Shown piece by piece: positions 1 through 11,154 of a DNA stretch of 64,000 nt; positions within the stretch are counted from its first letter, which is position 1; each line of letters starts with the position of its first letter. The DNA lies in contig CACJVE010000004.1 of assembly GCA_902596775.1 (NCBI GenBank), positions 24,587-88,586 on the forward strand, written 5' to 3'. The translations under genes were made by a program, and so were the position numbers. The notes under the pieces were generated by a model that saw nothing but the letters and a program-made list of their open reading frames with translations, made no database searches and was not told the origin of the DNA. The DNA is from an uncultured SAR92 cluster bacterium (GTDB lineage Bacteria; Pseudomonadota; Gammaproteobacteria; Pseudomonadales; Porticoccaceae).

Positions 1-1890
1 TTGATGATCTTGCATTGAAAAGCCAATCGAAGCTCTGCTCATCGCTTCGGCGCCTGCATTTGTAGTCATAATCAAGATGACATTGCGAAAATCTGCCTTT
101 CTTCCATTGTTATCAGTAAGTGTTCCGTGATCCATTACTTGAAGTAGCAAATTAAAAACATCAGGATGCGCTTTTTCGATTTCATCCAAAAGAACAACAC
201 TATGAGGATTTTTTGTCACTGCCTCGGTCAGTAGCCCTCCTTGGTCAAAACCAACATATCCCGGAGGAGCTCCGATTAATCTGGACACTGTATGTCTTTC
301 CATATATTCCGACATATCAAATCGCACCAATTCAACACCTAAAATTCGAGATAACTGCTTACATACTTCGGTTTTTCCAACCCCCGTAGGGCCCGCAAAC
401 AAAAAGTTCCCAATAGGCTTAGTGCCCTCTCTAAGTCCTGCTCTTGCTAATTTTATTGAAGTAGATAATGCATCGATGGCCGTGTCCTGACCAAATACCA
501 CCATCTTAAGGTTATTCGCTAAATCTGCTAATTGAGCTTTATCGGAACTGCTGACGCTCTTTTCTGGTATCCGTGCAATCCTAGCTATGATGTGCTCAAT
601 ATCATTTATACCAACAGTCTTCTTTTTCTTATAATCTGGCAATAGTCTCTGCGATGCACCTGCTTCATCGAGAATATCAATAGCCTTATCGGGGAGAAAC
701 CGATCTGTAATATGTTTATCTGACAAAACTGCCGCGCCTCTCAATGCTCTCGACGTGTACTTCAACTGGTGATGATCCTCAAATTTAGACTTAAGACCTT
801 TAAGAATTTCATAGGTCTGGTCTACTGAGGGCTCCAAAACATCCACCTTTTGAAACCTTCTCGCCAAGGCATGATCTCGCTCAAAAATACCTCTAAATTC
901 TTGGAATGTGGTTGACCCAATACAGCGAATTTGTCCAGATGATAAAAGCGGTTTTAATAAGTTTGCCGCATCCATAACGCTACCAGATGCAGAACCTGCT
1001 CCAATTATTGTATGAATCTCATCAATAAACAGAATTGCACTTTTCTGTTTCTTGAGCTCTGAAATAAGTGACTTTAGTCGTTTTTCGAAGTCGCCGCGAT
1101 ACTTGGTTCCAGCCACAAGAGACCCCATATCTAACGAGTAAACAGTGCTATTTGTTATGGGCTTCGGCGCCTTTTTTTCATGTATTAATTTAGCTAGTCC
1201 TTCTATAATTGCAGTCTTTCCTACTCCAGCTTCGCCAACCAACAATGGATTATTTTTTCTTCTCCTTATAAGGATTTGACTGATTCTTTCGATCTCATGT
1301 TCTCGACCAATTAATGGATCTATCTCACCTTTTCTCGCCCTATCGTTTAAGTTCGTCGTATATTGTTCAAGGCTTGTCTTTTGCTCTGGTTTGGCATTGG
1401 AAGCTTTATTAGATGTTTCTGTCGATGACTGAGTAGTGCCGTCAGCCCTTTCACTCGTCTTAGTAATTCCATGAGCTATAAAATTCACAACATCTATTCT
1501 TGCAACATCTTGAAGTCTTAAAAAATAGACTGCCTGACTCTCTTGCTCACTAAATATCGCAACAATCACATTTGCACCGACAACTTCGCTATGATTGGCA
1601 GAATTTACCTGAAAAACTGCTCTTTGAAGCACTCTCTGGAAACCATGCGTCGGTTGCGTATCCTGCTGCAGCTTTGTATCGGGTATTGTTGGCACTGTGG
1701 ACGTTATAAATTCACTCAAATCCTGTCTGAGCGCGTCCAAATCAACACCGCATGCTGTAAGGACGCTAGTAGCAGAGGCATCATCTAAAAGAGCCAGTAA
1801 CAGGTGCTCTACTGTCATAAACTCATGTTTTTTGTCCCGTGCGTTTTTGAATGCAAGATTTAACGTTACTTCGAGTTCTCTGCTAAGCAT
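1..1890 (-). CDS. clpA: ATP-dependent Clp protease ATP-binding subunit ClpA (C-terminus runs off window start)
   Basis: Reverse-strand translation from ATG at 1888-1890: [37 protein letters not shown]..., two AAA Walker A motifs ([16 protein letters not shown]), directly downstream of clpS; no stop within the window so missing from the ORF track. Confidence 0.95.
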   Translation of the reverse strand, partial: MLSRELEVTLNLAFKNARDKKHEFMTVEHLLLALLDDASATSVLTACGVDLDALRQDLSEFITSTVPTIPDTKLQQDTQPTHGFQRVLQRAVFQVNSANHSEVVGANVIVAIFSEQESQAVYFLRLQDVARIDVVNFIAHGITKTSERADGTTQSSTETSNKASNAKPEQKTSLEQYTTNLNDRARKGEIDPLIGREHEIERISQILIRRRKNNPLLVGEAGVGKTAIIEGLAKLIHEKKAPKPITNSTVYSLDMGSLVAGTKYRGDFEKRLKSLISELKKQKSAILFIDEIHTIIGAGSASGSVMDAANLLKPLLSSGQIRCIGSTTFQEFRGIFERDHALARRFQKVDVLEPSVDQTYEILKGLKSKFEDHHQLKYTSRALRGAAVLSDKHITDRFLPDKAIDILDEAGASQRLLPDYKKKKTVGINDIEHIIARIARIPEKSVSSSDKAQLADLANNLKMVVFGQDTAIDALSTSIKLARAGLREGTKPIGNFLFAGPTGVGKTEVCKQLSRILGVELVRFDMSEYMERHTVSRLIGAPPGYVGFDQGGLLTEAVTKNPHSVVLLDEIEKAHPDVFNLLLQVMDHGTLTDNNGRKADFRNVILIMTTNAGAEAMSRASIGFSMQDHQ

Positions 1891-1892
1891 AT

Positions 1893-2255
1893 TTAATCCT
1901 CTTCATTATCCTCTACAGGCTCCACCTGGCACATCAATGGATGTTTTGAGTCTTGTGCATGTTGATTTACCAGCGCAGCCTTCGTTTCCGCAACATCTTG
2001 GGTGAAGACACCGCATATCCCCTTCCCTTCCGTATGCACCTTTAACATTATCCTTGTCGCTACATCACGTGTCTTATAGAAAAATTCTTCTATTATTTCA
2101 ACGACAAATTCCATTGGAGTATAGTCATCATTGAGAAGCACCACCTGATACATACTGGGCTTTTTAGGCCGGATTACTGGCTCGGTGATCGTTCCAAGCT
2201 CACTTTCGGAATCATCACTTTTTTGACCGGCAATTATCTCCAACATGTAAAACAT
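1893..2255 (-). CDS. clpS: ATP-dependent Clp protease adaptor ClpS
   Basis: ClpS core '[24 protein letters not shown]...[42 protein letters not shown]'; adjacent to clpA. Confidence 0.96.
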   Translation of the reverse strand: MFYMLEIIAGQKSDDSESELGTITEPVIRPKKPSMYQVVLLNDDYTPMEFVVEIIEEFFYKTRDVATRIMLKVHTEGKGICGVFTQDVAETKAALVNQHAQDSKHPLMCQVEPVEDNEED

Positions 2256-2489
2256 ACGAAAACTCTATTTTTTATGATCACACCGATGTGTAAATTCAAA
2301 CATTTACATATTTCTATCATTTTTTCTTGCCTGAAGTATCTCTTGAAGAGATCTAAAGCTTTTAAGAATTAACCCATAAAACCCTCTCATTAGCATAGCA
2401 AAGCTTAAAAAGACAAAACATTACAATTGGATTAATTTTTTGTATTATTTACACACTCACCACTTTACCCAGATCAAAAAAAGGCCAAA

Positions 2490-2687
2490 ATGAAAATAAG
2501 CAAGAAAATACTTAATTATTTCAACAGAAAAGAAACTAAATCTACAGAAAAAAATCGTGTTAGATATAGAAACGATATTTGCAATCACTGGGATTTAGAT
2601 TATCTGAGCATGGACGACATAGAGAAGAAGTTGGAAACCGATGATCCAATAACAACAATTCCTAAAAAGAAAAAAGAGTCAGGATAG
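2490..2687 (+). CDS. small hypothetical protein (65 aa, charged)
   Basis: ORF between clpS and a convergent patatin gene (5 bp gap); no family recognised. Confidence 0.4.
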   Translation: MKISKKILNYFNRKETKSTEKNRVRYRNDICNHWDLDYLSMDDIEKKLETDDPITTIPKKKKESG

Positions 2688-2692
2688 GTGCT

Positions 2693-3520
2693 CTATTCGA
2701 AAATACCTTTTACTGCCCTTGTAACTGTTCCGAAAAGCGTGGTATCAGATTCCTTGAGGCCCTCGAGAGCACGGATGGTACTTTCGTAACCAATTGCTAC
2801 TAGTTCATCGAATCTATCAGTATTATCATTCAAGCTAAAGTCTCCTAGTTCCATGCTTATTAGCAAATCACAGATTTCAATTTGACTGTAGTCTTTATAA
2901 TAAACCATGATTCCGAAGGAGTTTCGAATAACATCAACAATATTTGTGACTTTCGAAAATCTGTAGCTACTACTCAAATCACTTCCTATGCAAAAATTAG
3001 CTCCCATCTCCCTCAACACATCAACTGGAAGGTTTTGTACTAACCCTCCGTCAACTAGAGGTATCCCGGAAATCTCAACAGGAGCAAAAATGCCAGGTAT
3101 GGCCGATGATGCACAAACCGCATCACAAACGTCACCGGAATTTAAAACTACTTTCGCTCCCGAATTAATATCAGTCGCAATAATAGAAAGCGGTAATATT
3201 GCATCTTCTATTTGCGAATACCCTAAAAATTCCCTTAAAAGACCGCGAAGATTATCATTATTAAAAATTCCTGATCTTGAAGGCTTAAATTTTGATATTT
3301 TTGATATACTGAGTGATTTCGCAAATCTGCCGATCTCATCAAGCTCTACTTCGAATGAGAATAGAGACGCAATTATTGCTCCAACTGACGTGCCAGAAAT
3401 ATAACTAATTTTTAAATTTCGATCCTTTAAAGCTTGAAGAACTCCAATATGGGCAATACCTTTTGCAGCGCCCCCGCTTAAAGCCAAGCCTAGCTTTTTC
3501 TTTCTAAGAATATCAACCAA
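2693..3520 (-). CDS. patatin-like phospholipase (RssA-like)
   Basis: GGAAKGIAHIGVL oxyanion loop, GTSVGA nucleophile elbow, DGG motif (VDGGLVQNLPV). Confidence 0.9.
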   Translation of the reverse strand: MVDILRKKKLGLALSGGAAKGIAHIGVLQALKDRNLKISYISGTSVGAIIASLFSFEVELDEIGRFAKSLSISKISKFKPSRSGIFNNDNLRGLLREFLGYSQIEDAILPLSIIATDINSGAKVVLNSGDVCDAVCASSAIPGIFAPVEISGIPLVDGGLVQNLPVDVLREMGANFCIGSDLSSSYRFSKVTNIVDVIRNSFGIMVYYKDYSQIEICDLLISMELGDFSLNDNTDRFDELVAIGYESTIRALEGLKESDTTLFGTVTRAVKGIFE

Positions 3521-3544
3521 AACGACAATCTCGACAATAGAAAC

Positions 3545-4885
3545 TCATGAATCTGGAAACACTTTATTGAGCATCTCCCTTAATATTGGGAGAAAATTCG
3601 GTTGAGACTCAATCGGATCCTTTGCGTAACCGGTGTACACCGCAACAATATCTTTTTCTGGGTTGACAAGAAAGCCCTGGCCTGCCCATCCGCCTTTAAA
3701 AAAATCGCCATTGGCAAAAATACTATCCCAATGATAAGCAGAGTGAGATTGTTTTTCACTTACTTGAATATATGGTGCTCCTGTCTGACTTAAATGTAAC
3801 TTAGAGTTTTTTATATTTGAAATAAATCTATCAGAAATCACTCTTTTTTCATTTACCTTTTTATAACTCGGCGTAAATAAAAGGCCAACCCTTGCTGCAT
3901 CTCTAGGTCGAGCAATCAAGCCACCGTGCATAATTGGCACACCAAACCTTGGAGCAAGCATCAAACCATCAGACTCAGCACCAATTTTCATCCATATTTC
4001 CTTTGTAATCGCATCCTGAAGCGGCATATCAAGTATTTGCTCTACAACCCATCCTAAAATAAATGTATTTACACCAGAATACTGGTAGCTCTTTCCTTGC
4101 TTAGCAATTCTCTCGACTTTCAACTTTGAAACAAAATCATAAGGGTCTGTGGGCGAAGAATCCGTCCAATAGCCATCTCCAATAGCAACCGAGTACCTGT
4201 AATAGCAGGAGTTTTTATCAAAATAGTCGTCTCCACAATCAAGCCCATCAGCCATGTTCATTAGATTCTCAATTGAAACATTTGCATATGGAGAATCTTT
4301 CAATTCTTCGATGTAAAAACCAACTGGTGTTTTGAGATTCAGCAAATTTCTATCTTCAAGTATCCCAATCAAAGTAGAAACGATAATCTTTGTTACTGAC
4401 CAATATATAGCTTTCTCATATGGCTCCTGATTTTTATAATATTCATAGACAATGTCTCCACTATGTAAGATCACCAAACTCATCGTCAGTGACTGATCAT
4501 CATCTAAAAATTGCTCTAAGCTCATTCTGCCAATTGGAGTTTCAACTTTTGACAAAGGTATTGCCGGCATCTTTCGGTTTACCAACTCAGACACCGGTCC
4601 ATCACGATGAATCAATACAGTAGGATGAAAGCGAAATACATTTTTAAAATTCCATGCTTGGTCCTCTCCATAAACATTCCACCAAATGTCATCTTTTGGA
4701 AGTTTGCCGATTTGAGTTTTTGTCCTTTCGACAGACGAACCACTCACAAATTGCACTTTATCTTGATTAGAAGAGTGGGAACTCGCTGAAAACAAGGCGA
4801 GAACTGCGCAAATTAAAAAAATAAAAAGACTATTAATACTAATCTTTAACTTCTGAGCTCTATGTGGTTTCGGCATCAACAACAA
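3545..4885 (-). CDS. serine hydrolase, class C beta-lactamase/penicillin-binding-protein-like family, secreted
   Basis: SxxK motif in 'YWSVTKIIVSTLIG', YxN 'YSGVN', N-terminal hydrophobic signal. Confidence 0.8.
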   Translation of the reverse strand: MLLMPKPHRAQKLKISINSLFIFLICAVLALFSASSHSSNQDKVQFVSGSSVERTKTQIGKLPKDDIWWNVYGEDQAWNFKNVFRFHPTVLIHRDGPVSELVNRKMPAIPLSKVETPIGRMSLEQFLDDDQSLTMSLVILHSGDIVYEYYKNQEPYEKAIYWSVTKIIVSTLIGILEDRNLLNLKTPVGFYIEELKDSPYANVSIENLMNMADGLDCGDDYFDKNSCYYRYSVAIGDGYWTDSSPTDPYDFVSKLKVERIAKQGKSYQYSGVNTFILGWVVEQILDMPLQDAITKEIWMKIGAESDGLMLAPRFGVPIMHGGLIARPRDAARVGLLFTPSYKKVNEKRVISDRFISNIKNSKLHLSQTGAPYIQVSEKQSHSAYHWDSIFANGDFFKGGWAGQGFLVNPEKDIVAVYTGYAKDPIESQPNFLPILREMLNKVFPDS

Positions 4886-4894
4886 GTTCCTCCA

Positions 4895-5959
4895 TTATTC
4901 GTAAATACTAAGGAGATGTTTAACTAAAAAATCCGCACCCCAAGGATCTATATTTAAATTTTCTCTACATTTTTCATTTTTCAATTCAGGTTGCAGATCT
5001 GTAGCACAATAACCATACGGAACCCATTTGCTTTTTTTCGTTAAGTCATCAAATCCAGTTTCAGGCCAAACATGATAACCCTCTAGATTGAGAATAGAGG
5101 TTATTACAACTTCATCCGCACATTCGGTATATTGCATTTTCACAAATGTTTCATTATTTTTCACAGTCTCGTTGTAAAATTTTTTGCATTTAAATTTGTC
5201 CACAAAATTTTGAATTACTCTACTCATTGGCTCATATAAGTAACCATCAGAGGCTTCAACATTTATCGGTGGTACGGCAGTGTCTTTTTCCGAACTATAT
5301 ATTGTAAGACTGACCGGCAAACTTGGAATGCATCCGTATCCAAAAATCTGAGTAGCCGAAACATTTAATATCCCCTTAATCAATTCTGGATGCGAGCATC
5401 CAAATCTTTGAGCAAAAAGACCACCGGTGCTGTTTCCAAAAACATAGATATTTTGTATTTTGTAATCTTTTTTGATGTCTGTGATTAACTGCCTTACAAA
5501 TCCAATATCATCGGTGCAAGGTTGATAAGAACATCGACTTGGATATTTACAATTAGAAAATTTTGGATACTTGTAAGCATCTAAAGTGCATATCTCCAAT
5601 AATTGACTACCAGATTTAGATCCTGTCAAATCATTGAAAGTGGAGTAATAATCACCTTCTTCAAACAGATAAAGAGATTGAGGATAAACCGCAATGAAAT
5701 TGTACTTATCTGCAAACTGGTTAAATCCCCCCGTCACCTCTAGCTCAAAACCTGAGGCAGTACCGGCATAGCCATGAAAACCAATAACTAGATCAATTGG
5801 AGATTCTGCTGAACTATCCTTGGGCAAATAAATAAGGTAGTGCCTGTCTTCATTGTCAAACTGCATATCTACTCTTTTCATCTCTGCGAGCAGACTGGGT
5901 GATATTAGAATCAGCAAAGGTAGGAAGATTAATCTCTCTAATTTAAGTAATTTAGCCAT
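4895..5959 (-). CDS. secreted alpha/beta hydrolase, PHB depolymerase / feruloyl esterase (LpqC-like) family
   Basis: Signal peptide; 'VIGFHGYAGTASG', nucleophile elbow 'VFGNSTGGLFAQRFGC', C-terminal 'EGYHVWPETG'. Confidence 0.75.
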   Translation of the reverse strand: MAKLLKLERLIFLPLLILISPSLLAEMKRVDMQFDNEDRHYLIYLPKDSSAESPIDLVIGFHGYAGTASGFELEVTGGFNQFADKYNFIAVYPQSLYLFEEGDYYSTFNDLTGSKSGSQLLEICTLDAYKYPKFSNCKYPSRCSYQPCTDDIGFVRQLITDIKKDYKIQNIYVFGNSTGGLFAQRFGCSHPELIKGILNVSATQIFGYGCIPSLPVSLTIYSSEKDTAVPPINVEASDGYLYEPMSRVIQNFVDKFKCKKFYNETVKNNETFVKMQYTECADEVVITSILNLEGYHVWPETGFDDLTKKSKWVPYGYCATDLQPELKNEKCRENLNIDPWGADFLVKHLLSIYE

Positions 5960-6050
5960 AGTAATATGATAATATCATTTTAGTTGTTATAGATTGAGTG
6001 TTTTAGGATCAAATACACACTATTTCATCATTAACTTTCCCGTAAATATT

Positions 6051-7412
6051 ATGAATGAAGCCAGATTTGTCACAGGCAAGTTATCCACACATATTTTGAA
6101 GATGGCAACCACCAGTTCAATTGGATTGATGGCCGTATTTTTCGTCGACTTGTTGGATTTATTTTTTATTGGTCTTCTCGGAAATATTGATAATGTTTCA
6201 GGAGTTGGCATAGCAGGCTCTCTTATATTTTTATTAACATCAATCTCGATTGGTGCATCAGTGTCCGCTGGTGCTCTAGTATCAAAATCAATTGGTAAAA
6301 AAAACATCGAAAAAGCACGGCACTATGCTGTTAATTGTACTCTTATATCTGCGGGTCTGACCCTATTTATAGCGCTATTAGCAATGATTTACATGAGGGA
6401 AATTGTCTACTTACTAGGAGCAAGTGATGATGTGGCAGTTGTAGCTGTAGATTACTTAATTATTATAATGCCCTCGGCAGTCATTTTATCGCTCGCTTTG
6501 AGCTCAATTGCTGTGTTGCGTGCACTTGGAGACGCAAAGGGTGCGATGCTTTCAACACTGTCTGGCGCATTCACTCACCTCACACTCGATCCAATTCTTA
6601 TTTTTACCCTAAACCTCGGCGTTGAAGGCGCCGCAACGGCCTCCGTCTTTGCGAGATTCGTGATCTTAATAGTTGCCATGTCGAGAATACATGTTAAACA
6701 CAAGTTGCTTATTAAACCAGAATTCATAATTTTAAAGAAAAATGCACCAGCAATATTAAATATATCCGTTCCAGCAATTCTTACTAATTGTGCCACACCA
6801 CTTGGAAACGCCTTTGTTCTCTACTCTATCGCCATTTATGGGAGCAACTACGTAGCTGGGTATGCTGTAATATCAAGGATCATTCCCATGTGTTTTGCCT
6901 TTATTTTTTCTCTTTCAGGCGCTGTTGGGCCAATACTTGGACAGAATTATGGAGCAAATCAATATCAAAGAATAAAACGGGCAATGCTCGATGCACAGTT
7001 GGTGAATTTATTGTTTTGTATCATCATGTCCTTTATCTTATTTCTATGTGCTCCTCTACTAATAAATTCATTTAATTTATCTGGACAAGCTGCTGATATT
7101 ATTAATCTTTTTTGCAAATATTTGGCAATCACTTTCGTGTTTAATGGAATGCTCTTCTTATCTAACGCTGCGTTGAATAACCTTGGTTCTCCAAAGTTAT
7201 CAAGCGCTCTCAATATTGGTAAAGCAACACTTGGAACGATACCATTTGTGCTAATTGGAGGATCAATTTATGGAGCGAGCGGTGTCTTAATTGGTCAGGC
7301 TGTAGGTGCAGCTTTATTTGGAGTAATCGGACTCATTTTCGCAAAGAAACTTATATATGGCCTTTTAGCTGAAGAGAAGCTTCAGCCTGCAATAAAAATT
7401 GATAATCCTTAA
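6051..7412 (+). CDS. MATE family efflux transporter
   Basis: Twelve hydrophobic segments, MATE-like repeats; ATG at 6051 preferred over the upstream alternative start at 5994. Confidence 0.88.
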   Translation: MNEARFVTGKLSTHILKMATTSSIGLMAVFFVDLLDLFFIGLLGNIDNVSGVGIAGSLIFLLTSISIGASVSAGALVSKSIGKKNIEKARHYAVNCTLISAGLTLFIALLAMIYMREIVYLLGASDDVAVVAVDYLIIIMPSAVILSLALSSIAVLRALGDAKGAMLSTLSGAFTHLTLDPILIFTLNLGVEGAATASVFARFVILIVAMSRIHVKHKLLIKPEFIILKKNAPAILNISVPAILTNCATPLGNAFVLYSIAIYGSNYVAGYAVISRIIPMCFAFIFSLSGAVGPILGQNYGANQYQRIKRAMLDAQLVNLLFCIIMSFILFLCAPLLINSFNLSGQAADIINLFCKYLAITFVFNGMLFLSNAALNNLGSPKLSSALNIGKATLGTIPFVLIGGSIYGASGVLIGQAVGAALFGVIGLIFAKKLIYGLLAEEKLQPAIKIDNP

Positions 7413-7547
7413 GCTTTTTTAAATAAATCAATCGCAACGCCCGCGAGTTCAATTGCCGCATCATCATCGATTTCTAGGTAATTTGGTGAAAAAGGAAAGT
7501 CAACAAGATCTATAAATCTCTCGTTTGGAGTACGAACTACTCTCATT
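7409..7547 (-). pseudogene. haloalkane dehalogenase remnant (N-terminus fused to a putative C-terminus, one frameshift)
   Basis: Reverse strand: MRVVRTPNERFIDLV [frameshift near 7499-7502] DFPFSPNYLEIDDDAAIELAGVAIDLFKKA*; first ~27 residues resemble the haloalkane dehalogenase N-terminus ([20 protein letters not shown] in DhlA). Confidence 0.6.
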
Positions 7548-7612
7548 GGTTATCCTAATTTAAGACATAATCTCATGTAAAAATTACAGACACTTATCAA
7601 TTCATCAATTAA

Positions 7613-8866
7613 CTACATATTTTCGATAATAGCGTCACCAAACTGAGAGCAGGACATTAGCGTCGCATTATCCATAAGGCGATCGAAATCATAAGTCACC
7701 TTCTTCTCTGCAATTGCTCCCTCTATTCCCTTAACTACAAGATCCGCTGCATTATTCCATCCCAAATGTCGCAACATCATTTCGGCAGATAGAATTAGTG
7801 ATCCAGGATTCACTTTGTCTTGCCCAGCGTATTTCGGTGCTGTTCCATGTGTTGCTTCAAAAATAGCCACCTCATCAGAGAGGTTGGCTCCAGGAGCGAT
7901 ACCAATGCCACCAACTTGAGCTGCTAGAGCGTCAGAAATATAATCACCATTAAGATTAAGAGTGGCAATGACATCATACTCGGATGGCCGAAGGATAATT
8001 TGTTGAAGCATTGCATCCGCAATTACATCCTTAATGACTATTTCTTTATTGGTATTCGGATTTGTAAATACATGCCAAGGGCCTCCATCTAAAGGTTTTG
8101 CACCGAATGTTTCCTTGGCAACTTCATAACCCCAATCACAAAAGGCTCCCTCAGTAAATTTCATAATATTACCTTTGTGAACCAACGTAACAGATGATTT
8201 GTCTTGATCAACTGCATATTGAATGGCTTTAGTTACCAAACGCTTTGTGCCTTGCTCAGATACCGGCTTTATCCCAATGCCACAATTTGAATCAAATCTT
8301 ATTTTTTTAACACTCATCTCATCCTGAAGGAATTTAATTACTTGATTTGCGCCTTCTGTGCCAGCTTTCCATTCAATTCCAGCATAGATATCTTCAGAGT
8401 TCTCTCTGAAAATACACATATCAACTTTGTGCGGCTCCTTTACAGGGGATGGGACCCCAGAAAACCATCTAACTGGTCGTTGGCATACAAATAAATCTAG
8501 CTCTTGCCTAAGTGCAACGTTCAGAGATCGAAAACCTCCACCGACTGGTGTTGTGAGGGGTCCTTTAATAGACACAGCAAATTCTTTTACCGCGTCGAGC
8601 GTTTCTGATGGGAACCAATCACCCTCATACAATTCGGCCGCTTTCTCACCGCAATATACCTCCATCCAGGATATTTTCTTATTTTGGGAATATGCTTTCT
8701 CAACAGCAGCATCGATTACTTTTATCATTACTGGAGATATATCAACGCCAATCCCATCTCCTTCAATAAAGGGTATGATAGGATCGTCCGGAACGGTCAG
8801 CGATAAGTCTTGATTTACCGTTATTTTTGATCCGACTTCTGGAATTTTTATATGCTTATAGCTCAT
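7613..8866 (-). CDS. icd: NADP-dependent isocitrate dehydrogenase
   Basis: '[15 protein letters not shown]', '[18 protein letters not shown]', '[25 protein letters not shown]'. Confidence 0.97.
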   Translation of the reverse strand: MSYKHIKIPEVGSKITVNQDLSLTVPDDPIIPFIEGDGIGVDISPVMIKVIDAAVEKAYSQNKKISWMEVYCGEKAAELYEGDWFPSETLDAVKEFAVSIKGPLTTPVGGGFRSLNVALRQELDLFVCQRPVRWFSGVPSPVKEPHKVDMCIFRENSEDIYAGIEWKAGTEGANQVIKFLQDEMSVKKIRFDSNCGIGIKPVSEQGTKRLVTKAIQYAVDQDKSSVTLVHKGNIMKFTEGAFCDWGYEVAKETFGAKPLDGGPWHVFTNPNTNKEIVIKDVIADAMLQQIILRPSEYDVIATLNLNGDYISDALAAQVGGIGIAPGANLSDEVAIFEATHGTAPKYAGQDKVNPGSLILSAEMMLRHLGWNNAADLVVKGIEGAIAEKKVTYDFDRLMDNATLMSCSQFGDAIIENM

Positions 8867-8971
8867 AGATTGCTCCGATTTGAAAATATTGAGGTAGAGG
8901 TTTTGAGAGACTTTGCTCGATCAAAGAATATAATTTTATCACATTTAACATAAATTTATGACAGAAAATAC

Positions 8972-9544
8972 ATGCGAAAATTCAATTTAATAGCGCTAAA
9001 TAAACCCTTTCGGGTCTTAAGTCAGTTCACAGACAAAGATAACCGTCCTACACTGAGTGAATATGTTGAAGAAAAATACTTTTATCCCACTGGGCGCTTA
9101 GACTACGACAGTGAAGGTTTGCTTCTTTTAACCTGTGATGGACATATTCAGTCAGCGTTTAGTCATCCCGAAAATAAAATTAATAAATATTATTGGGTTC
9201 AAGTTGAAGGAGATATAACTGAAGAAAATTGTGAAAGATTAATGAGTGGTGTCAATCTAAGTGATGGTTTTGCATCTGCTGTTAAATGTTGCAGAATTGA
9301 AGACCCTGATATTTGGCAAAGAAATCCATCAGTTCGAACTCGAAAAAATATTCCAACCTCTTGGATTGAGATTATCATTAGCGAAGGCAGAAATAGACAA
9401 GTTAGAAGAATGACTGCAAATTTAGGTTTTCCGACATTACGATTAATTCGATATCGAATAGGTCCCATTTCGCTTTTGACCCTACAGCCTGGCGAATCAA
9501 GACGTGGAATAATAACGAAAAAGGAAGTTAGAAATGCATCTTAG
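8972..9544 (+). CDS. rluE: 23S rRNA pseudouridine synthase (RluE family)
   Basis: 'NKPFRVLSQFTD', 'YPTGRLDYDSEGLLLLTCDG', 'SEGRNRQVRRMTANLGFPTLRLIR'; synteny with icd/nudJ/mnmA. Confidence 0.9.
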   Translation: MRKFNLIALNKPFRVLSQFTDKDNRPTLSEYVEEKYFYPTGRLDYDSEGLLLLTCDGHIQSAFSHPENKINKYYWVQVEGDITEENCERLMSGVNLSDGFASAVKCCRIEDPDIWQRNPSVRTRKNIPTSWIEIIISEGRNRQVRRMTANLGFPTLRLIRYRIGPISLLTLQPGESRRGIITKKEVRNAS

Positions 9545-9977
9545 AAACCATCTGACGGTAGCAACAATTGTAGAGCGCGGTGGGAAATTCTTATGTGTTT
9601 GGGAAAAACCTTCGAATAAATTAGTATTTAATCAACCTGCAGGGCATGTAGAACCCGGTGAAAATGTTATTGACGCTGCCGTGAGAGAAACTCTCGAGGA
9701 GACAGGGGTTGCTGTCAAACTTGATAGCTTTCTTGGTTTTTATAAAAGTATTTCTGATACATCTCAAGTTGCTTATTATAGGCTAGTGTTTGTTGGAAAA
9801 TTCATCAAAACGATACCAAACTTTGAAATTGATCCTGATATAAAAAAAGTTGAATGGCTTACCCTCCCAGAAATTAATGATCCTAAAAATACTCCAAGAA
9901 GCCAGATTACGAGAAAATCGTTCAATGACTACCAGATGAAACCTAATTATCCATTAACAATGTTTACAGATGAATGA
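9534..9977 (+). CDS. nudJ: NUDIX hydrolase, NudJ-like
   Basis: Nudix box 'GHVEPGENVIDAAVRETLEETGV'; overlaps rluE by 11 nt, upstream of mnmA. Confidence 0.88.
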   Translation: MHLRNHLTVATIVERGGKFLCVWEKPSNKLVFNQPAGHVEPGENVIDAAVRETLEETGVAVKLDSFLGFYKSISDTSQVAYYRLVFVGKFIKTIPNFEIDPDIKKVEWLTLPEINDPKNTPRSQITRKSFNDYQMKPNYPLTMFTDE

Positions 9978-9980
9978 ACA

Positions 9981-11072
9981 ATGAAAAATAAACGAAAAGT
10001 CATCGTTGGTATGTCCGGCGGAGTGGACTCATCGGTAGCAGCTCTAATTCTTAAAAATCAAGGTTACGCAGTGGAAGGACTGTTCATGAAAAACTGGGAT
10101 GAAGATGATGACACAGACTATTGCACAGCAAAAGAGGATTTAAAAGATGCAAAAAATGTATGTGATAAAATTGGAATCAAACTAAATACGGCAAATTTTG
10201 CTCCTGAATATTGGGATAATGTGTTCGAGGAGTTTCTCTCTGAGTTTGATCGTGGTCGAACACCAAATCCTGATATTCTTTGTAATAGAGAAATCAAGTT
10301 CAAAGTATTTAGAGATTATGCTCAATCATTAGGAGCCGAGTTAGTAGCCACGGGACATTACGCACAATTGTCTAACGAACGAGGCACACCAAAATTATTG
10401 AAGGGTCTTGATGAAAATAAAGATCAATCTTACTTTCTGAATGCCGTGCCTAGTAAAGCATTTGAAAATGTTTTGTTTCCCCTTGGCAAGTTAATGAAAT
10501 CAGAGGTGAGAGAAATTGCAGAAAAAAATGATCTCAAAACATTTAACAAAAAAGATAGCACAGGTATCTGCTTCATTGGAGAGCGGCGTTTTGCCGATTT
10601 TCTAGGTCAATATAAAAGCAAAAAACCAGGTAATATCACCGATGAAAACGGTAGGATTTTAGGGGTACATCAGGGACTCATGTTTTTTACTATTGGACAA
10701 AGGCAAGGCATAAAAATTGGAGGCATTAAAGATTCTGATGAATCTCCATGGTATGTCCTTGATAAAAACCTTGATACAAACGAACTGATTATCGGCCAAG
10801 GGAATAGCAATCCAAAGTTATATACAAAACTACTTTTTGCTACAGACATTAATTGGATAAACGAGAGTCTACGATCGATTGATGAATTTAAATGTCATGC
10901 AAAAATTCGTTATCGGCAAAATGATCAAAAATGCACTATTCAAAAAGTAGATAATGAGTACGAGGTATTGTTTGAAGTCCCGCAAAGGGCAGTTGCGCCT
11001 GGACAGTCAGTGGTTTTTTATAGTGGTGATGAATGTCTTGGCGGCGGTGTCATTGATAGAGTTGCAAAGTAA
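9981..11072 (+). CDS. mnmA: tRNA-specific 2-thiouridylase MnmA
   Basis: '[21 protein letters not shown]', '[10 protein letters not shown]', '[12 protein letters not shown]', '[12 protein letters not shown]'. Confidence 0.97.
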   Translation: MKNKRKVIVGMSGGVDSSVAALILKNQGYAVEGLFMKNWDEDDDTDYCTAKEDLKDAKNVCDKIGIKLNTANFAPEYWDNVFEEFLSEFDRGRTPNPDILCNREIKFKVFRDYAQSLGAELVATGHYAQLSNERGTPKLLKGLDENKDQSYFLNAVPSKAFENVLFPLGKLMKSEVREIAEKNDLKTFNKKDSTGICFIGERRFADFLGQYKSKKPGNITDENGRILGVHQGLMFFTIGQRQGIKIGGIKDSDESPWYVLDKNLDTNELIIGQGNSNPKLYTKLLFATDINWINESLRSIDEFKCHAKIRYRQNDQKCTIQKVDNEYEVLFEVPQRAVAPGQSVVFYSGDECLGGGVIDRVAK

Positions 11073-11154
11073 TTAAGCACAAAATACACCTTGATAATCT
11101 GAATTTTCTTTTCTTATAAGATATAATAGCGGTTTAAAACAGCGCGCTAATAAT

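Noticed and set aside
1697-2005. Plus-strand ORFs at 1543-1788 and 1697-2005
   Set aside because: Antisense to clpA/clpS, which have clear family motifs.
2988-3404. 138 aa plus-strand ORF
   Set aside because: Antisense to the patatin-like gene; no recognisable motif.
4895-5959. Feruloyl-esterase-like protein and neighbouring serine hydrolase as part of the xylan locus
   Set aside because: They are about 15 kb from the island, separated by housekeeping genes; a functional link cannot be supported from sequence.
8427-8813. 128 aa plus-strand ORF
   Set aside because: Antisense to icd, composition typical of a shadow ORF.
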